Below are positions 45,497-53,697 of a stretch of 64,000 nucleotides of DNA, piece by piece (position 1 is the stretch's first letter; the number at the start of each line of letters is the position of its first letter). The position numbers were made by a program, and so were the translations under genes. The stretch is from Chryseobacterium sp. CH25 (lineage in GTDB: Bacteria > Bacteroidota > Bacteroidia > Flavobacteriales > Weeksellaceae), in the NCBI RefSeq assembly GCF_004119455.1, contig NZ_NRQT01000005.1, positions 124,001 to 188,000 of the forward strand. The letters run 5' to 3'. Under the pieces are notes generated by a model that was not told the origin of the DNA, ran no database searches, and saw only the letters and a list, made by a program, of their open reading frames with translations.

Positions 45497-46387
45497 ATGA
45501 AAAAAGCATCACTTTTTATATCAATCTGCCTTTTCAGCATTCAGTTAAAAAGCCAGACGATGCAAGACCTGAGAAGTAAAATCAATACCATCATATCTAC
45601 GAAAAATGCAACTGTTGGGATTTCCGTAAAAGGAATTGAAGATAAAGATACTTTAAGCATCAACGGGAATAAAGAAATGCCCATGCTGAGTGTTTTTAAA
45701 TTTCATATTGCGTTATCCGTTTTAAATCAGGTAGATAAAGGGAAATTAAAGTTGAATCAGAAGTTCTTTATTAAAAAAGAAGAGTTATTACCCGAAACAT
45801 GGAGTCCGATAAGAGAAGAATATCCGGAAGGAAATATGTATTTGACATTAGATCAATTATTAAGATATACAGTCTCTCACAGTGATAATAATGGCTGTGA
45901 TATCCTGCTTAGGATAGTAGGCGGAGCACCGGTGGTTCAGAAATTTATTAATCAGCAAGGCATAAAAGATTTCACCATACGATTGAATGAGCAACAAATG
46001 AACACCTTTGAATCCTATTTTGTCAACACATCAACCCCTTTAGCAACAACTGATCTTTTAGAAAAATTCTATAAAGGAAAAGTTTTAAAAAAGGAAACCA
46101 CAAAATATTTATATCAGATCATGGTAGAAACGTCCAGAGGATTAACCTGGATGAAAGCAGGTTTACCGGCAGGAACAGAATTAGCCCACCGTACAGGAAT
46201 TTCAGGAAGAAATGAACAGAATATAAGAGCTGCGATGAATGATGTGGGAATTATAAAACTACCCAACGGGAAACACGTGATCTTATCTGTATACCTTAAA
46301 AACATTAATGAAGAAATGAAAGACACAGAAAAGATCATTGCCGATATTGGAACTGCAGTCTGGGAATATTATGTAAGCAAGCCATAA
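45497..46387 (+). CDS. bla: Class A beta-lactamase, subclass A2
   Basis: 296-residue periplasmic serine beta-lactamase with a signal peptide (residues 1-20, LKSQ). Active-site Ser65 and Lys68 in SVFKFH, SDN loop Ser129-Asp130-Asn131, general-base Glu165 in NEQQMN and the KTG-equivalent HRTG at 231-234 (Arg instead of Lys at the first position). The omega loop EQQMN and the insertion-rich layout fit the subclass A2 branch that includes the Chryseobacterium enzymes CGA-1 and CIA-1. Activity spectrum (extended-spectrum or not) cannot be read safely from the sequence. Single gene; terminator after it at 46.5 kb. Confidence 0.92.
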   Translation: MKKASLFISICLFSIQLKSQTMQDLRSKINTIISTKNATVGISVKGIEDKDTLSINGNKEMPMLSVFKFHIALSVLNQVDKGKLKLNQKFFIKKEELLPETWSPIREEYPEGNMYLTLDQLLRYTVSHSDNNGCDILLRIVGGAPVVQKFINQQGIKDFTIRLNEQQMNTFESYFVNTSTPLATTDLLEKFYKGKVLKKETTKYLYQIMVETSRGLTWMKAGLPAGTELAHRTGISGRNEQNIRAAMNDVGIIKLPNGKHVILSVYLKNINEEMKDTEKIIADIGTAVWEYYVSKP

Positions 46388-46472
46388 ATACTGAACAAAA
46401 TAATAGTAAATAGGTCCAACTTCACATTAATAGCATCATCTATATTCAAACACTCAGCATTGTACTATCCAT

Positions 46473-46509
46473 AATCATCTGTGAAAATCAGTGCAATCTG
46501 TGGGAAAAT
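46473..46509. repeat. CTGTGAAAATCAGTGCAATCTGTGG-type dispersed repeat
   Basis: ATCATCTGTGAAAATCAGTG followed by CAATCTGTGGGAAAAT, related by reverse complement to the CGCAGATCCACGGGATTTA segment of the 36.2 kb repeat. A 341-base gap between bla and uvrA otherwise holds only the terminator and the uvrA promoter. Confidence 0.5.
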
Positions 46510-46518
46510 AAATTCAAT

Positions 46519-46545
46519 AAAAACGGGCTTCAGCCCGTTTTTATC
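46519..46545 (+). terminator. Terminator after the beta-lactamase gene
   Basis: Perfect 10-bp stem AAAAACGGGC / GCCCGTTTTT with a TTCA loop. Confidence 0.85.
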
Positions 46546-46684
46546 AATAATAACCCGTCCATAGGCTTTAGCCAAAACCTTTAAACAGTATTTATACAAA
46601 TATTGAGATAACATTAAGTCGAAATAAACTTTCATTATAAAAATTTTAACCCTTTCATATTAAAAAAAATTCCATAAAAATCCG

Positions 46685-46692
46685 TATTTTTG
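46685..46692 (+). promoter_or_regulatory. -7 promoter box of uvrA
   Basis: TATTTTTG (TAnnTTTG), 35 bases before the uvrA ATG. No LexA-type operator was recognised. Confidence 0.6.
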
Positions 46693-46727
46693 CACGTCGT
46701 GATTTTCAGGCAAAATCACTCCAAATT

Positions 46728-49559
46728 ATGAGCAAATCAACAGAATATATAGAAGTTTACGGAGCACGTGAACACAATCTAAAGAATATTAATGTTAAGA
46801 TCCCGCGCAACGAACTGGTAGTAATTACCGGGCTTTCCGGGAGTGGAAAATCTTCACTGGCTTTTGATACTATTTTTGCAGAAGGCCAGCGTCGTTATAT
46901 AGAAACATTCTCTGCTTATGCCCGTCAGTTCCTGGGTGGATTGGAGCGTCCCGATGTAGATAAAATTGAAGGACTTTCACCCGTTATTGCCATTGAGCAG
47001 AAAACCACTAATAAGAACCCTCGTTCTACTGTAGGAACCGTTACAGAACTGTATGATTTTCTTCGTCTTTTGTATGCAAGAGTATCAGATGCTTATTCAT
47101 TGTCTACAGGACAGAAATTGGTAAGTTATACCGAAGATCAGATTCTTGATACCATTAAGGAAAACTACAAAGGAGAAAAGATCATGTTATTGGCTCCTGT
47201 GGTACGTTCCAGAAAAGGACATTATCATGAACTTTTCGTACAGATGGCTAAAAAAGGATACGGACAGGCCAGAATTGACGGTGAATTACAGGATATTGAA
47301 TACGATTTAAAACTTGACCGTTATAAAACCCACGATATTGATATTGTAATCGATCGTTGGATTATCGGAGAAAGTGCTTCAGAAGGAAGAATGGAAAAAT
47401 CCCTTCGTACCGCAATGGAAATGGGTGAGGGAATCATCGGAATTCAGAAACTGGGAAGTACAGAGATTGAATATTTCTCCAAAAATTTGATGGATGCTGA
47501 AACAGGACACTCTTTAGCATTACCGGAACCGAATACTTTCTCATTCAACTCTCCAAAAGGAAGCTGCCCGAACTGTAAAGGATTGGGAACAATCAAAAAG
47601 ATCAATACCGATTATTTTATTGATAATCCGAAACTATCTATCAACCAGGGAGGTTTATTACCATTGGAAGATATTAAATCTAATAAATGGATTCTGGCAC
47701 AGATCAAGAACATTCTTGAAATCTTCGGATTGGGAATGACCACTCCATTACAGGATATTCCGGAAGAAGCATTGGATTATATCTATAATGGATGCCATAA
47801 GGAATTCAATAAAGACCTGAAATATGCAGGAATTACCAAGAAGATTAAGATTAGCTTTGATGGTTTGATCGCTTTCATGGAAGAAATTATTGATGAAAGA
47901 GAATCTTACGAAGCTATTTTACTGGAAAGACACTTCACTACAGAAGAAACATGTCCGGAATGTGGCGGAACCCGTCTTCAGCCTTCAAGCTTAAGCTTTA
48001 AAATTGACGGAAAGAATATTGCTGAGGTCAACGGACTAAGTTTAGCAGATTTAAAAGAATGGCTTGCTGATGTTAAAGATAAATTCTCTGAGAAAAATAA
48101 AATCATCGCTCACGAGATCTTAAAAGAAATTGAAACCAGACTTCAGTTTCTACTTGATGTCGGATTGGATTATCTAAGTTTAAGCAGAAGCTCAAAAACC
48201 CTTTCCGGAGGAGAGTCACAAAGGATTCGTCTGGCAACACAAATTGGTTCTCAACTTGTGAACGTTTTATATATTTTAGATGAACCAAGTATCGGGCTCC
48301 ACCAGAGAGATAACGAAAGATTGATTCATTCCTTAAAGAACCTTAGAGATATTGGGAACTCTGTTTTAGTCGTAGAACACGATAAAGATATGATACTGGA
48401 AGCCGATGAGGTATTGGATATTGGTCCAAGAGCCGGAAAATTTGGAGGTGAAATTCTTTGGCAGGGAAAACCAAAAGATCTTTTAAAAGCAGATACCATC
48501 ACTGCTCAGTATATCAACGGGAAAAGAAAAATTGAAATTCCGGCTGAAAGAAGAGCAGGAAGCGGCAAAAATATTGTGCTGAAAGGAGCAACAGGAAACA
48601 ACCTTAAAAATGTAACCTTGGATGTTCCGCTTGGAAAATTAGTAGTAGTAACCGGAATTTCAGGAAGTGGAAAGTCTTCTCTGATTAACGGAACGTTATA
48701 TCCAATTCTAAACAAGCACTTCTACAGAGCGGTCCAGGAACCTTTACCATACAAAAAGATAGAAGGGCTTGATAATATTGATAAAATTGTAGATGTAGAC
48801 CAAACTCCGATCGGAAGAACACCACGTTCTAATCCGGCAACGTATACAGGAATGTTTACAGATATCAGAAACCTTTTTGCAGAATTACCAGAGAGTAAGA
48901 TCCGTGGATATAAACCCGGAAGATTCTCTTTCAACGTAAAAGGTGGAAGATGCGAAACCTGTCAGGGGGGAGGATTAAAAGTGATCGAAATGAACTTCCT
49001 TCCGGATGTATATGTTCACTGCGAAACCTGCAACGGAAAACGCTTCAACAGAGAAACGCTTGAAGTTCGTTACAAAGGAAAATCCATTTCTGATGTATTG
49101 GATATGACCATTGATGAAGCCGTAGATTTCTTCCAGCCGATTCCAAAGATCTTTGCAAAAGTAAAAACATTGCAGGATGTAGGTTTGGGATATATTACAT
49201 TGGGGCAGCAGTCTACAACCCTTTCAGGAGGAGAAGCGCAACGTATCAAGTTAGCTACAGAACTAGCCAAAAGACAAACCGGAAATACTCTTTATATCCT
49301 TGATGAACCAACAACAGGGCTTCACTTTGAGGATGTGAAAATTCTGATGGATGCTATCAATCAATTGGTAGAGTTAGGAAACTCATTCATTATTATTGAA
49401 CACAATATGGATGTGATTAAACTGGCAGACCATATCATTGATGTAGGACCAGAAGGAGGAAAACACGGTGGTCAGATTGTAGCGCAGGGAACTCCTGAAG
49501 AAATTGTGAAGTCTAAGAAAAGCCTGACTGGGAAGTTTTTGAAGAGAGAATTAGAATAA
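46728..49559 (+). CDS. uvrA: Excinuclease ABC subunit A
   Basis: 943-residue damage-recognition ATPase of nucleotide excision repair. Two ABC modules: Walker [10 protein letters not shown] at 35-43 and GISGSGKSS near 645; signature [17 protein letters not shown] and [17 protein letters not shown]; Walker [17 protein letters not shown] and [16 protein letters not shown]. Zinc-module cysteines in [17 protein letters not shown], and [11 protein letters not shown] with CETCNGKR. Full length. Monocistronic with its own -7 box and terminator. Confidence 0.97.
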   Translation: MSKSTEYIEVYGAREHNLKNINVKIPRNELVVITGLSGSGKSSLAFDTIFAEGQRRYIETFSAYARQFLGGLERPDVDKIEGLSPVIAIEQKTTNKNPRSTVGTVTELYDFLRLLYARVSDAYSLSTGQKLVSYTEDQILDTIKENYKGEKIMLLAPVVRSRKGHYHELFVQMAKKGYGQARIDGELQDIEYDLKLDRYKTHDIDIVIDRWIIGESASEGRMEKSLRTAMEMGEGIIGIQKLGSTEIEYFSKNLMDAETGHSLALPEPNTFSFNSPKGSCPNCKGLGTIKKINTDYFIDNPKLSINQGGLLPLEDIKSNKWILAQIKNILEIFGLGMTTPLQDIPEEALDYIYNGCHKEFNKDLKYAGITKKIKISFDGLIAFMEEIIDERESYEAILLERHFTTEETCPECGGTRLQPSSLSFKIDGKNIAEVNGLSLADLKEWLADVKDKFSEKNKIIAHEILKEIETRLQFLLDVGLDYLSLSRSSKTLSGGESQRIRLATQIGSQLVNVLYILDEPSIGLHQRDNERLIHSLKNLRDIGNSVLVVEHDKDMILEADEVLDIGPRAGKFGGEILWQGKPKDLLKADTITAQYINGKRKIEIPAERRAGSGKNIVLKGATGNNLKNVTLDVPLGKLVVVTGISGSGKSSLINGTLYPILNKHFYRAVQEPLPYKKIEGLDNIDKIVDVDQTPIGRTPRSNPATYTGMFTDIRNLFAELPESKIRGYKPGRFSFNVKGGRCETCQGGGLKVIEMNFLPDVYVHCETCNGKRFNRETLEVRYKGKSISDVLDMTIDEAVDFFQPIPKIFAKVKTLQDVGLGYITLGQQSTTLSGGEAQRIKLATELAKRQTGNTLYILDEPTTGLHFEDVKILMDAINQLVELGNSFIIIEHNMDVIKLADHIIDVGPEGGKHGGQIVAQGTPEEIVKSKKSLTGKFLKRELE

Positions 49560-49580
49560 AATAGATCAACCTAAGTATAC

Positions 49581-49610
49581 AAAAGAATTTGCGAAAGCAG
49601 ATTCTTTTTT
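49581..49610 (+). terminator. Terminator after uvrA
   Basis: Stem AAAAGAATTTGC / GCAGATTCTTTT (one wobble), loop GAAA, long T run. Confidence 0.8.
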
Positions 49611-49643
49611 TATTTTTATCCCCCAAATCCAACCTATTCAATC

Positions 49644-50471
49644 ATGAAAAAATATATCATTCTGGCAGTATTTCCGATACTTTTATCTTGCAAAAAGGAG
49701 AAAACCACAACTACTACAGCTACAGAAATAATAGCACAAAAAAAAGATAGCGTTACTGTTGCCGAGCCCAATTATAAGCTTGATGAAAGCACTGTTTTTG
49801 GAGTTTATCAGCTAACCAATAAAGATATAGCAATCTGTATTCCCGTTCAGTTTGGTGATTCTGATAATTTGCTATCAAAAAAATATGAAAACTTCCTTGT
49901 TAAAGATTCCATTCCGTGGATGTATGGAAGAGATATGAAGGACTATAAATATTACGATATAATATCTGTTGGCCCATTGTACTACAATAAAAGGTTTGAA
50001 AACGCTTTTAAAAAGGAAATGAAGAACTCTTATTTTGTCTATGGAACCAAATCTTTCCAGCAAAGTACAATTAAAAAGGTGGTTTTCCAGTCTACAGAAT
50101 GTGGAAACGATTATATTGCTTACATCCTGAATGTAGATAAAAATATTGTGGGAAATCCGCTTATTGCTTCGGAAAAAGAAATTCCGCTGAAATATGGAAG
50201 TAATTATTCAGAGACCAATAAGTCTATCAAAAAATCAGCAGCGAAAGAAAGTACAGAAAACAACTATGGGTTCGGAAATTACAATCCTATTGTTTACGGA
50301 AACTATAAAAATCTGTATTTCACCTACTATGATGATTTCAAATGGTATGATAAAAAATCGGGTTCTAATTGCCAGTTTCCGGAAAGAGCCATTTTCGAAT
50401 TAGATTCCAAAGGAATAGTAAAACTGCTCTGGAGTTCCGAAATGGATCTTCTTGGTTTACCATGCCTTTAA
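49644..50471 (+). CDS. Lipoprotein of unknown function
   Basis: 275 residues with a lipoprotein signal ending LLSC (Cys16) and a Thr-rich linker (KKEKTTTTTATE). The body is beta-rich with several aromatic strands (VFGVYQLTNKDIAICIPV, YYDIISVGPLYYNKRF, NLYFTYYDDFKWYDKKSGS) and a final hydrophobic tail LLGLPCL. A pair of Cys residues (AICIP, TECGN) may form a disulfide. No known domain was recognised. Confidence 0.7.
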   Translation: MKKYIILAVFPILLSCKKEKTTTTTATEIIAQKKDSVTVAEPNYKLDESTVFGVYQLTNKDIAICIPVQFGDSDNLLSKKYENFLVKDSIPWMYGRDMKDYKYYDIISVGPLYYNKRFENAFKKEMKNSYFVYGTKSFQQSTIKKVVFQSTECGNDYIAYILNVDKNIVGNPLIASEKEIPLKYGSNYSETNKSIKKSAAKESTENNYGFGNYNPIVYGNYKNLYFTYYDDFKWYDKKSGSNCQFPERAIFELDSKGIVKLLWSSEMDLLGLPCL

Positions 50472-50699
50472 TGATGGGACTTTTAAGCTCTTTTTGAGTT
50501 TTTAGAAGATATTGTAAACAAATAAAATAGTAAAGCTTTGACTGTCAATAGTTATACGACTTATAATCTATGAGAAATAATGTTTTTAGATAAAATATTT
50601 CAGCTAAAAAGTGTGAATAATGAAAATATTAAGCTTTAAATTGTAATAATATATAACAAAATTCATTTTATTTTTACAAAACCATAAAATTAAAACTAT

Positions 50700-50834
50700 A
50701 TGAAAAATTTAAAGAAACTGACTAAAGGAGATTTGAAGTCAGTGTACGGAGGAGAGCCAAAACAATATTGTACGTATTGCGAATGGGCAAACAAAGTATT
50801 TTGCAGCGAAATTCCAATCGTTCAGTGTCCATAA
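50700..50834 (+). CDS. Double-glycine bacteriocin-like peptide
   Basis: 44-residue precursor. The leader MKNLKKLTKGDLKSVYGG has the hydrophobic and Lys pattern and the terminal GG recognised by peptidase-containing ABC exporters; the 26-residue core has four Cys (EPKQYCTYCEWANKVFCSE then IPIVQCP). Small proteins of this kind are annotated as bacteriocin-like in Chryseobacterium. No exporter, modification enzyme or immunity gene is adjacent, so maturation genes must be elsewhere if it is active. Terminator directly after. Confidence 0.75.
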   Translation: MKNLKKLTKGDLKSVYGGEPKQYCTYCEWANKVFCSEIPIVQCP

Positions 50835-50840
50835 AAAATC

Positions 50841-50868
50841 AAGCCGCTTTTTTAAGCGGCTTTTTTAT
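50841..50868. terminator. Shared terminator of the peptide and the minus-strand lipoprotein gene
   Basis: Stem AAGCCGCTT / AAGCGGCTT with a TTTT loop and T run on the plus strand; it borders both converging genes. Confidence 0.8.
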
Positions 50869-51457
50869 TGTTTTGAATACTGGATAAAATCAGTAAGACT
50901 TGTTTTAAGATCTTCTGAATTAGAGAATTTTTTATCAAAAGTGATATTATCTATTCTCCAGCCGGTATTGGCAATATTTACAAAATGGATCTTATCGTTC
51001 CATACTACTTTGGGCACTGCCGTAGGAATTTCCTTTTCCGGATCAACAGTTGCACCTGCATGTTCAAGCGTAATAATAACATCTGCTGTATTACTTTTTA
51101 CATCAATAGATTGTATGGTATAATGAGTATAGCCCTCATATAAACTTGAAAATATTGCTCCCTCAAAGATCAGAGGTTTCTCATCCGGATGATCACTTTT
51201 TTTCACTTTTTCAATATCTGCTTTTGAAGCATTTATGGCAGTTTCTAATGTCTTTTTCAATTCCGGGGAAAATAAATCATCAGAAATAGGTTGATTGTAC
51301 ACTGCTTCATTAGATTTTCCATACTGGGAGTAAAGCTCATTGATCTTTTGAGTAATGGCTGTGTCTGTGTCTGTCATATTAGCTCCTTTTCTTTCATCTT
51401 TTTGCAACTGATAAAGAATAAGAAGATCCCGAGATATAAAAATAATTGTTTTTGCAT
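50865..51457 (-). CDS. Lipoprotein with signal peptide out of frame (one-base frameshift)
   Basis: From ATG at 51457 the frame reads MQKQLFLYLGIFLFFISCKK, a classic lipoprotein signal with lipobox Cys18, then hits a stop. The main body (DERKGANMTDTDTAITQKIN... to the stop at 50865, about 177 residues) is in the other frame. One more A in the run at 51399-51403 (five A on the minus strand) would join them into a 197-residue lipoprotein. The body has helices rich in acidic residues and a C-terminal beta part with WRIDNITFDKKF, like DUF3828-type periplasmic proteins. If the frameshift is real, the intact part lacks an export signal. Confidence 0.7.
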
Positions 51458-51548
51458 TGCTGAATAAGGGTTTGGATAAGCTTTTTCAAATCTTGTACCA
51501 ATACAGAAGTTATTTGTATTCATTCATTAATCAATACCAAAAAATCAA

Positions 51549-51556
51549 TACATTTG
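51549..51556 (+). promoter_or_regulatory. -7 promoter box of the DUF421 gene
   Basis: TACATTTG (TAnnTTTG), 12 bases before the ATG at 51569. Confidence 0.5.
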
Positions 51557-51568
51557 AATAGATAAAAA

Positions 51569-52084
51569 ATGATGGATCCTATTCTCAATGTTGCGGTTCG
51601 TTCCCTTTGCGTCTACCTTTTTATGGTAATCGCTATCCGTTTATTTGGTAAAAATCAGCTTTCCCAGCTTAATGCAGGAGATGTTGTTCTGTTATTGCTG
51701 ATCTCGAATGCCGTTCAGAATGCAATGGTTGGACCGGATACTTCACTGCAGGGCGGTATTGTGGCAGCTTTAGTTTTATTTGCTGCTAACTTCATTCTGA
51801 AAAGACTCATGTTTTCCAATCGCTCCTTTGAATCCTTTATGCAGGATGAACCCGTTATTTTGATAAGGGATGGAATTGCAGATCAGACAGCATTAAATCG
51901 GGTTAAAATTACTGAAAATGAATTAGAAGAAGCCATCAGAGAGCATGGCATCGAAAATATAAAAGATGTTAAACTGTCTGTTTTAGAAGTAGATGGGAAT
52001 ATCAGTGTAGTCTCTCAGGATGAGAAAAGCAAACAAACCCATTACGCAAGAATCAAAAGAAAATCAAAAAGAAAATATCATTAA
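51569..52084 (+). CDS. DUF421 (YetF-like) membrane protein
   Basis: 171 residues: three N-terminal hydrophobic helices (about 5-75: VAVRSLCVYLFMVIAIRLFG, LNAGDVVLLLLISNAVQNAMVG, GGIVAALVLFAANFIL) and a cytoplasmic domain (80-171) with FESFMQDEPVILIRDG, NELEEAIREHGIENIKDVKLSVLEVDGNISVV, all typical of DUF421/YetF. Family function unclear; some members affect spores or stress. Overlaps the next reading frame only by extension: the GNAT ATG follows after four bases. Confidence 0.88.
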   Translation: MMDPILNVAVRSLCVYLFMVIAIRLFGKNQLSQLNAGDVVLLLLISNAVQNAMVGPDTSLQGGIVAALVLFAANFILKRLMFSNRSFESFMQDEPVILIRDGIADQTALNRVKITENELEEAIREHGIENIKDVKLSVLEVDGNISVVSQDEKSKQTHYARIKRKSKRKYH

Positions 52085-52088
52085 TCCT

Positions 52089-52580
52089 ATGAATTACGAA
52101 TTAAGAGAAATGCTTCCCGGCGATGAAGCAAGAGTGTTGGAAATTTTCAGACAGGGCATAGAAAGCGGTATTGCTACTTTGGAGACCGAAGTTCCTACAG
52201 CAGAAGCCTGGAGTATGGAATATTTCAATGACTGTCGTTGGGTACTTGAAAACGAAAATAATGAAGTAGTAGGATGGTGTGCCTTGAAACCGGTAAGCAA
52301 AAGAGAAGCTTTTAAAGGAGTGGCAGAAGTAGGCATTTATTTCGATAACGAATACCAGGGAAGGGGATTGGGTTCCATATTGCTTAAAAAGATAATTTTG
52401 GATAGCGAGGACCATGGATTCTGGACATTGCAGACCAATCTCTTTTCCGAAAACGAAATGGCCATCAAATCTCATCAGAAAAATGGATTCAGAATGGTAG
52501 GCGTTCGTAAAAAATTAGGAAAGCTCAATGGAGAATGGAAAGATCTTGTCCTGATGGAGAAAAGAAGCGAGACCATTTAG
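52089..52580 (+). CDS. GNAT family N-acetyltransferase (phosphinothricin acetyltransferase-like)
   Basis: 163 residues from MNYELREMLPGDEARVLEIF, the standard start of the PAT-like GNAT family. Acetyl-CoA motif A EVGIYFDNEYQGRGLGSILLKKI, followed by LQTNLFSENEMAIKSHQKNGFRMVG. An upstream frame extension to 52020 overlaps the DUF421 gene and is rejected. Substrate unknown; PAT-type resistance activity is possible but not shown. Probably cotranscribed with the DUF421 gene. Confidence 0.85.
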   Translation: MNYELREMLPGDEARVLEIFRQGIESGIATLETEVPTAEAWSMEYFNDCRWVLENENNEVVGWCALKPVSKREAFKGVAEVGIYFDNEYQGRGLGSILLKKIILDSEDHGFWTLQTNLFSENEMAIKSHQKNGFRMVGVRKKLGKLNGEWKDLVLMEKRSETI

Positions 52581-52618
52581 CAATGAGTAATGAAGTGGCA
52601 AAAAGAATTTATTGTAGA

Positions 52619-52680
52619 AAATCAACTTTAAACCCTAAACCTTGAACCTTAAACCATTTGGCCTGAACCTTGTTATAGAA
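52619..52680. repeat. CCTTAAACC-type intergenic repeat
   Basis: Direct units CTTTAAACCCTAAACCTTGA and ACCTTAAACC in tandem, related to the atpA-atpG spacer at 13.7 kb. No ORF. Confidence 0.45.
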
Positions 52681-52709
52681 TATGTATTGAATTAGAAAAA
52701 GCAGAAATA

Positions 52710-52889
52710 ATGAAAAATATGATTAAAATCACAGGAGCACTTATCGTAATGTTAATGATGACTTCATGTGTTGTTCATGATCACGGTAATGGACCTAAGA
52801 AAATTCCACCAGGACAGGCTAAAAAAATATATGGCGGAAGTGCAAAAGATTATGCACCCGGACAGGTGAAAAAGAGAGGTGGGTATTAA
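52710..52889 (+). CDS. Mini-lipoprotein A, tandem pair
   Basis: 59 residues with a lipoprotein signal (MTSC, Cys20), followed by VVHDHG and a conserved core PPGQAKKIYGGSAKDYAPGQ then VKKRGGY. It is the first of two neighbouring paralogues: the core PPG-AK-YGGSA-YAPGQVKK is identical in pattern to the protein at 52974. Such proteins have been mislabelled quinol oxidase subunit 4; nothing here suggests an oxidase. Function unknown, likely a small surface lipoprotein. Confidence 0.75.
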   Translation: MKNMIKITGALIVMLMMTSCVVHDHGNGPKKIPPGQAKKIYGGSAKDYAPGQVKKRGGY

Positions 52890-52973
52890 AAATAGATGAA
52901 AATCGGAAATTCCAACATCCTTTTTGGCATTAACCTTGATATATTTCGCTTCTAAGTTTGAAAAAGTGAAATA

Positions 52974-53189
52974 ATGAAAAGTATGTTGAAAATTGTAACA
53001 GGAGGTGTAATAGCGATTGTGTTATCATCCTGTGTAGTTCATGAGAGAAGGGGAATGCCGCCTGGTCATGCAAAAAGAGTGTATGGAGGAAGTGCAAGAT
53101 ATTATGCACCCGGACAGGTGAAAAAAGTATATATCTATGACGATCGTGGTTATCATCACAGAGGCCGTGGTCACAGACATCACAGATAA
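52974..53189 (+). CDS. Mini-lipoprotein B, tandem pair
   Basis: 71 residues: lipoprotein signal with SSC (Cys20), then VVHERRGMPPGHAKRVYGGSA and YYAPGQVKKV, and a His/Arg/Gly-rich tail (DDRGYHHRGRGHRHHR). It is a paralogue of mini-lipoprotein A with an added metal-binding-looking tail. The 84-base spacing and shared core point to a tandem duplication followed by tail divergence. Terminator follows. Confidence 0.75.
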   Translation: MKSMLKIVTGGVIAIVLSSCVVHERRGMPPGHAKRVYGGSARYYAPGQVKKVYIYDDRGYHHRGRGHRHHR

Positions 53190-53194
53190 AATAA

Positions 53195-53224
53195 AAAAGC
53201 ACTGAAATTTTCAGTGCTTTTGCT
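53195..53224 (+). terminator. Terminator after mini-lipoprotein B
   Basis: Stem AAAAGCACTGAAA / TTTCAGTGCTTTT, followed by GC and a few T residues. Confidence 0.8.
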
Positions 53225-53234
53225 TTGTCTACTA

Positions 53235-53549
53235 TTACAGTCTCGATTTTTTCGGATTCAGAAGGGTATCGAAGATCAGTACTTCTTGCCCGAATTGAGC
53301 TTCAATTCGTTCTGCTATATTTTTCAATTCACTTTCAAGAAAATCATTTCTCAGTTCATCATTATCAAAGATCAGAAGAAGATTATAATTTTTTCCTTCA
53401 TCAATATAGTCGCTGTGAACTTCAGATAAGATGTACTGGTTAACATCCATCAGATTTTCAGTCATTAAAATCAGGGTTTCATCAATATAATTTTCCCATT
53501 CTTCCAGATTATTTTTCGTGCAGTGGAAAGTTATACTTAATACGCTCAT
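53235..53549 (-). CDS. DUF4286 family protein
   Basis: 104-residue small alpha/beta protein: SVLSITFHCTKNNLEEWENY, LILMTENLMDVNQYILSEVHSDYIDEGKNYNLLLIF and ELKNIAERIEAQFGQEVLIFDTLL. The ferredoxin-like layout and these blocks are typical of DUF4286, a family of unknown function in Bacteroidota. It is divergent from gyrA, with which it shares a 148-base intergenic region. Confidence 0.8.
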   Translation of the reverse strand: MSVLSITFHCTKNNLEEWENYIDETLILMTENLMDVNQYILSEVHSDYIDEGKNYNLLLIFDNDELRNDFLESELKNIAERIEAQFGQEVLIFDTLLNPKKSRL

Positions 53550-53650
53550 ATTTTAAGAATTTTTAAGATTTTGTGGATAAATTCTAGCACAAAAATCGGC
53601 ATTTTTTTCGTAAATTAGCCCGTTAATAAAAATTGGAAATAAATAATTTT

Positions 53651-53672
53651 CAGACTTTCAGCTAAAAGTCTG
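53651..53672 (+). promoter_or_regulatory. Hairpin in the gyrA leader
   Basis: Perfect 8-bp arms CAGACTTT / AAAGTCTG around CAGCTA, 25 bases before the gyrA ATG. It could modulate translation or be a supercoiling-sensitive element; nothing proves a role. Confidence 0.4.
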
Positions 53673-53697
53673 ACTATCATTATAATAAAATTTGTTT

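Noticed and set aside
52710..53189. Quinol oxidase subunit 4 genes
   Set aside because: The two mini-lipoproteins have no membrane-helix pair and no oxidase operon nearby; the label appears to be a propagated error.
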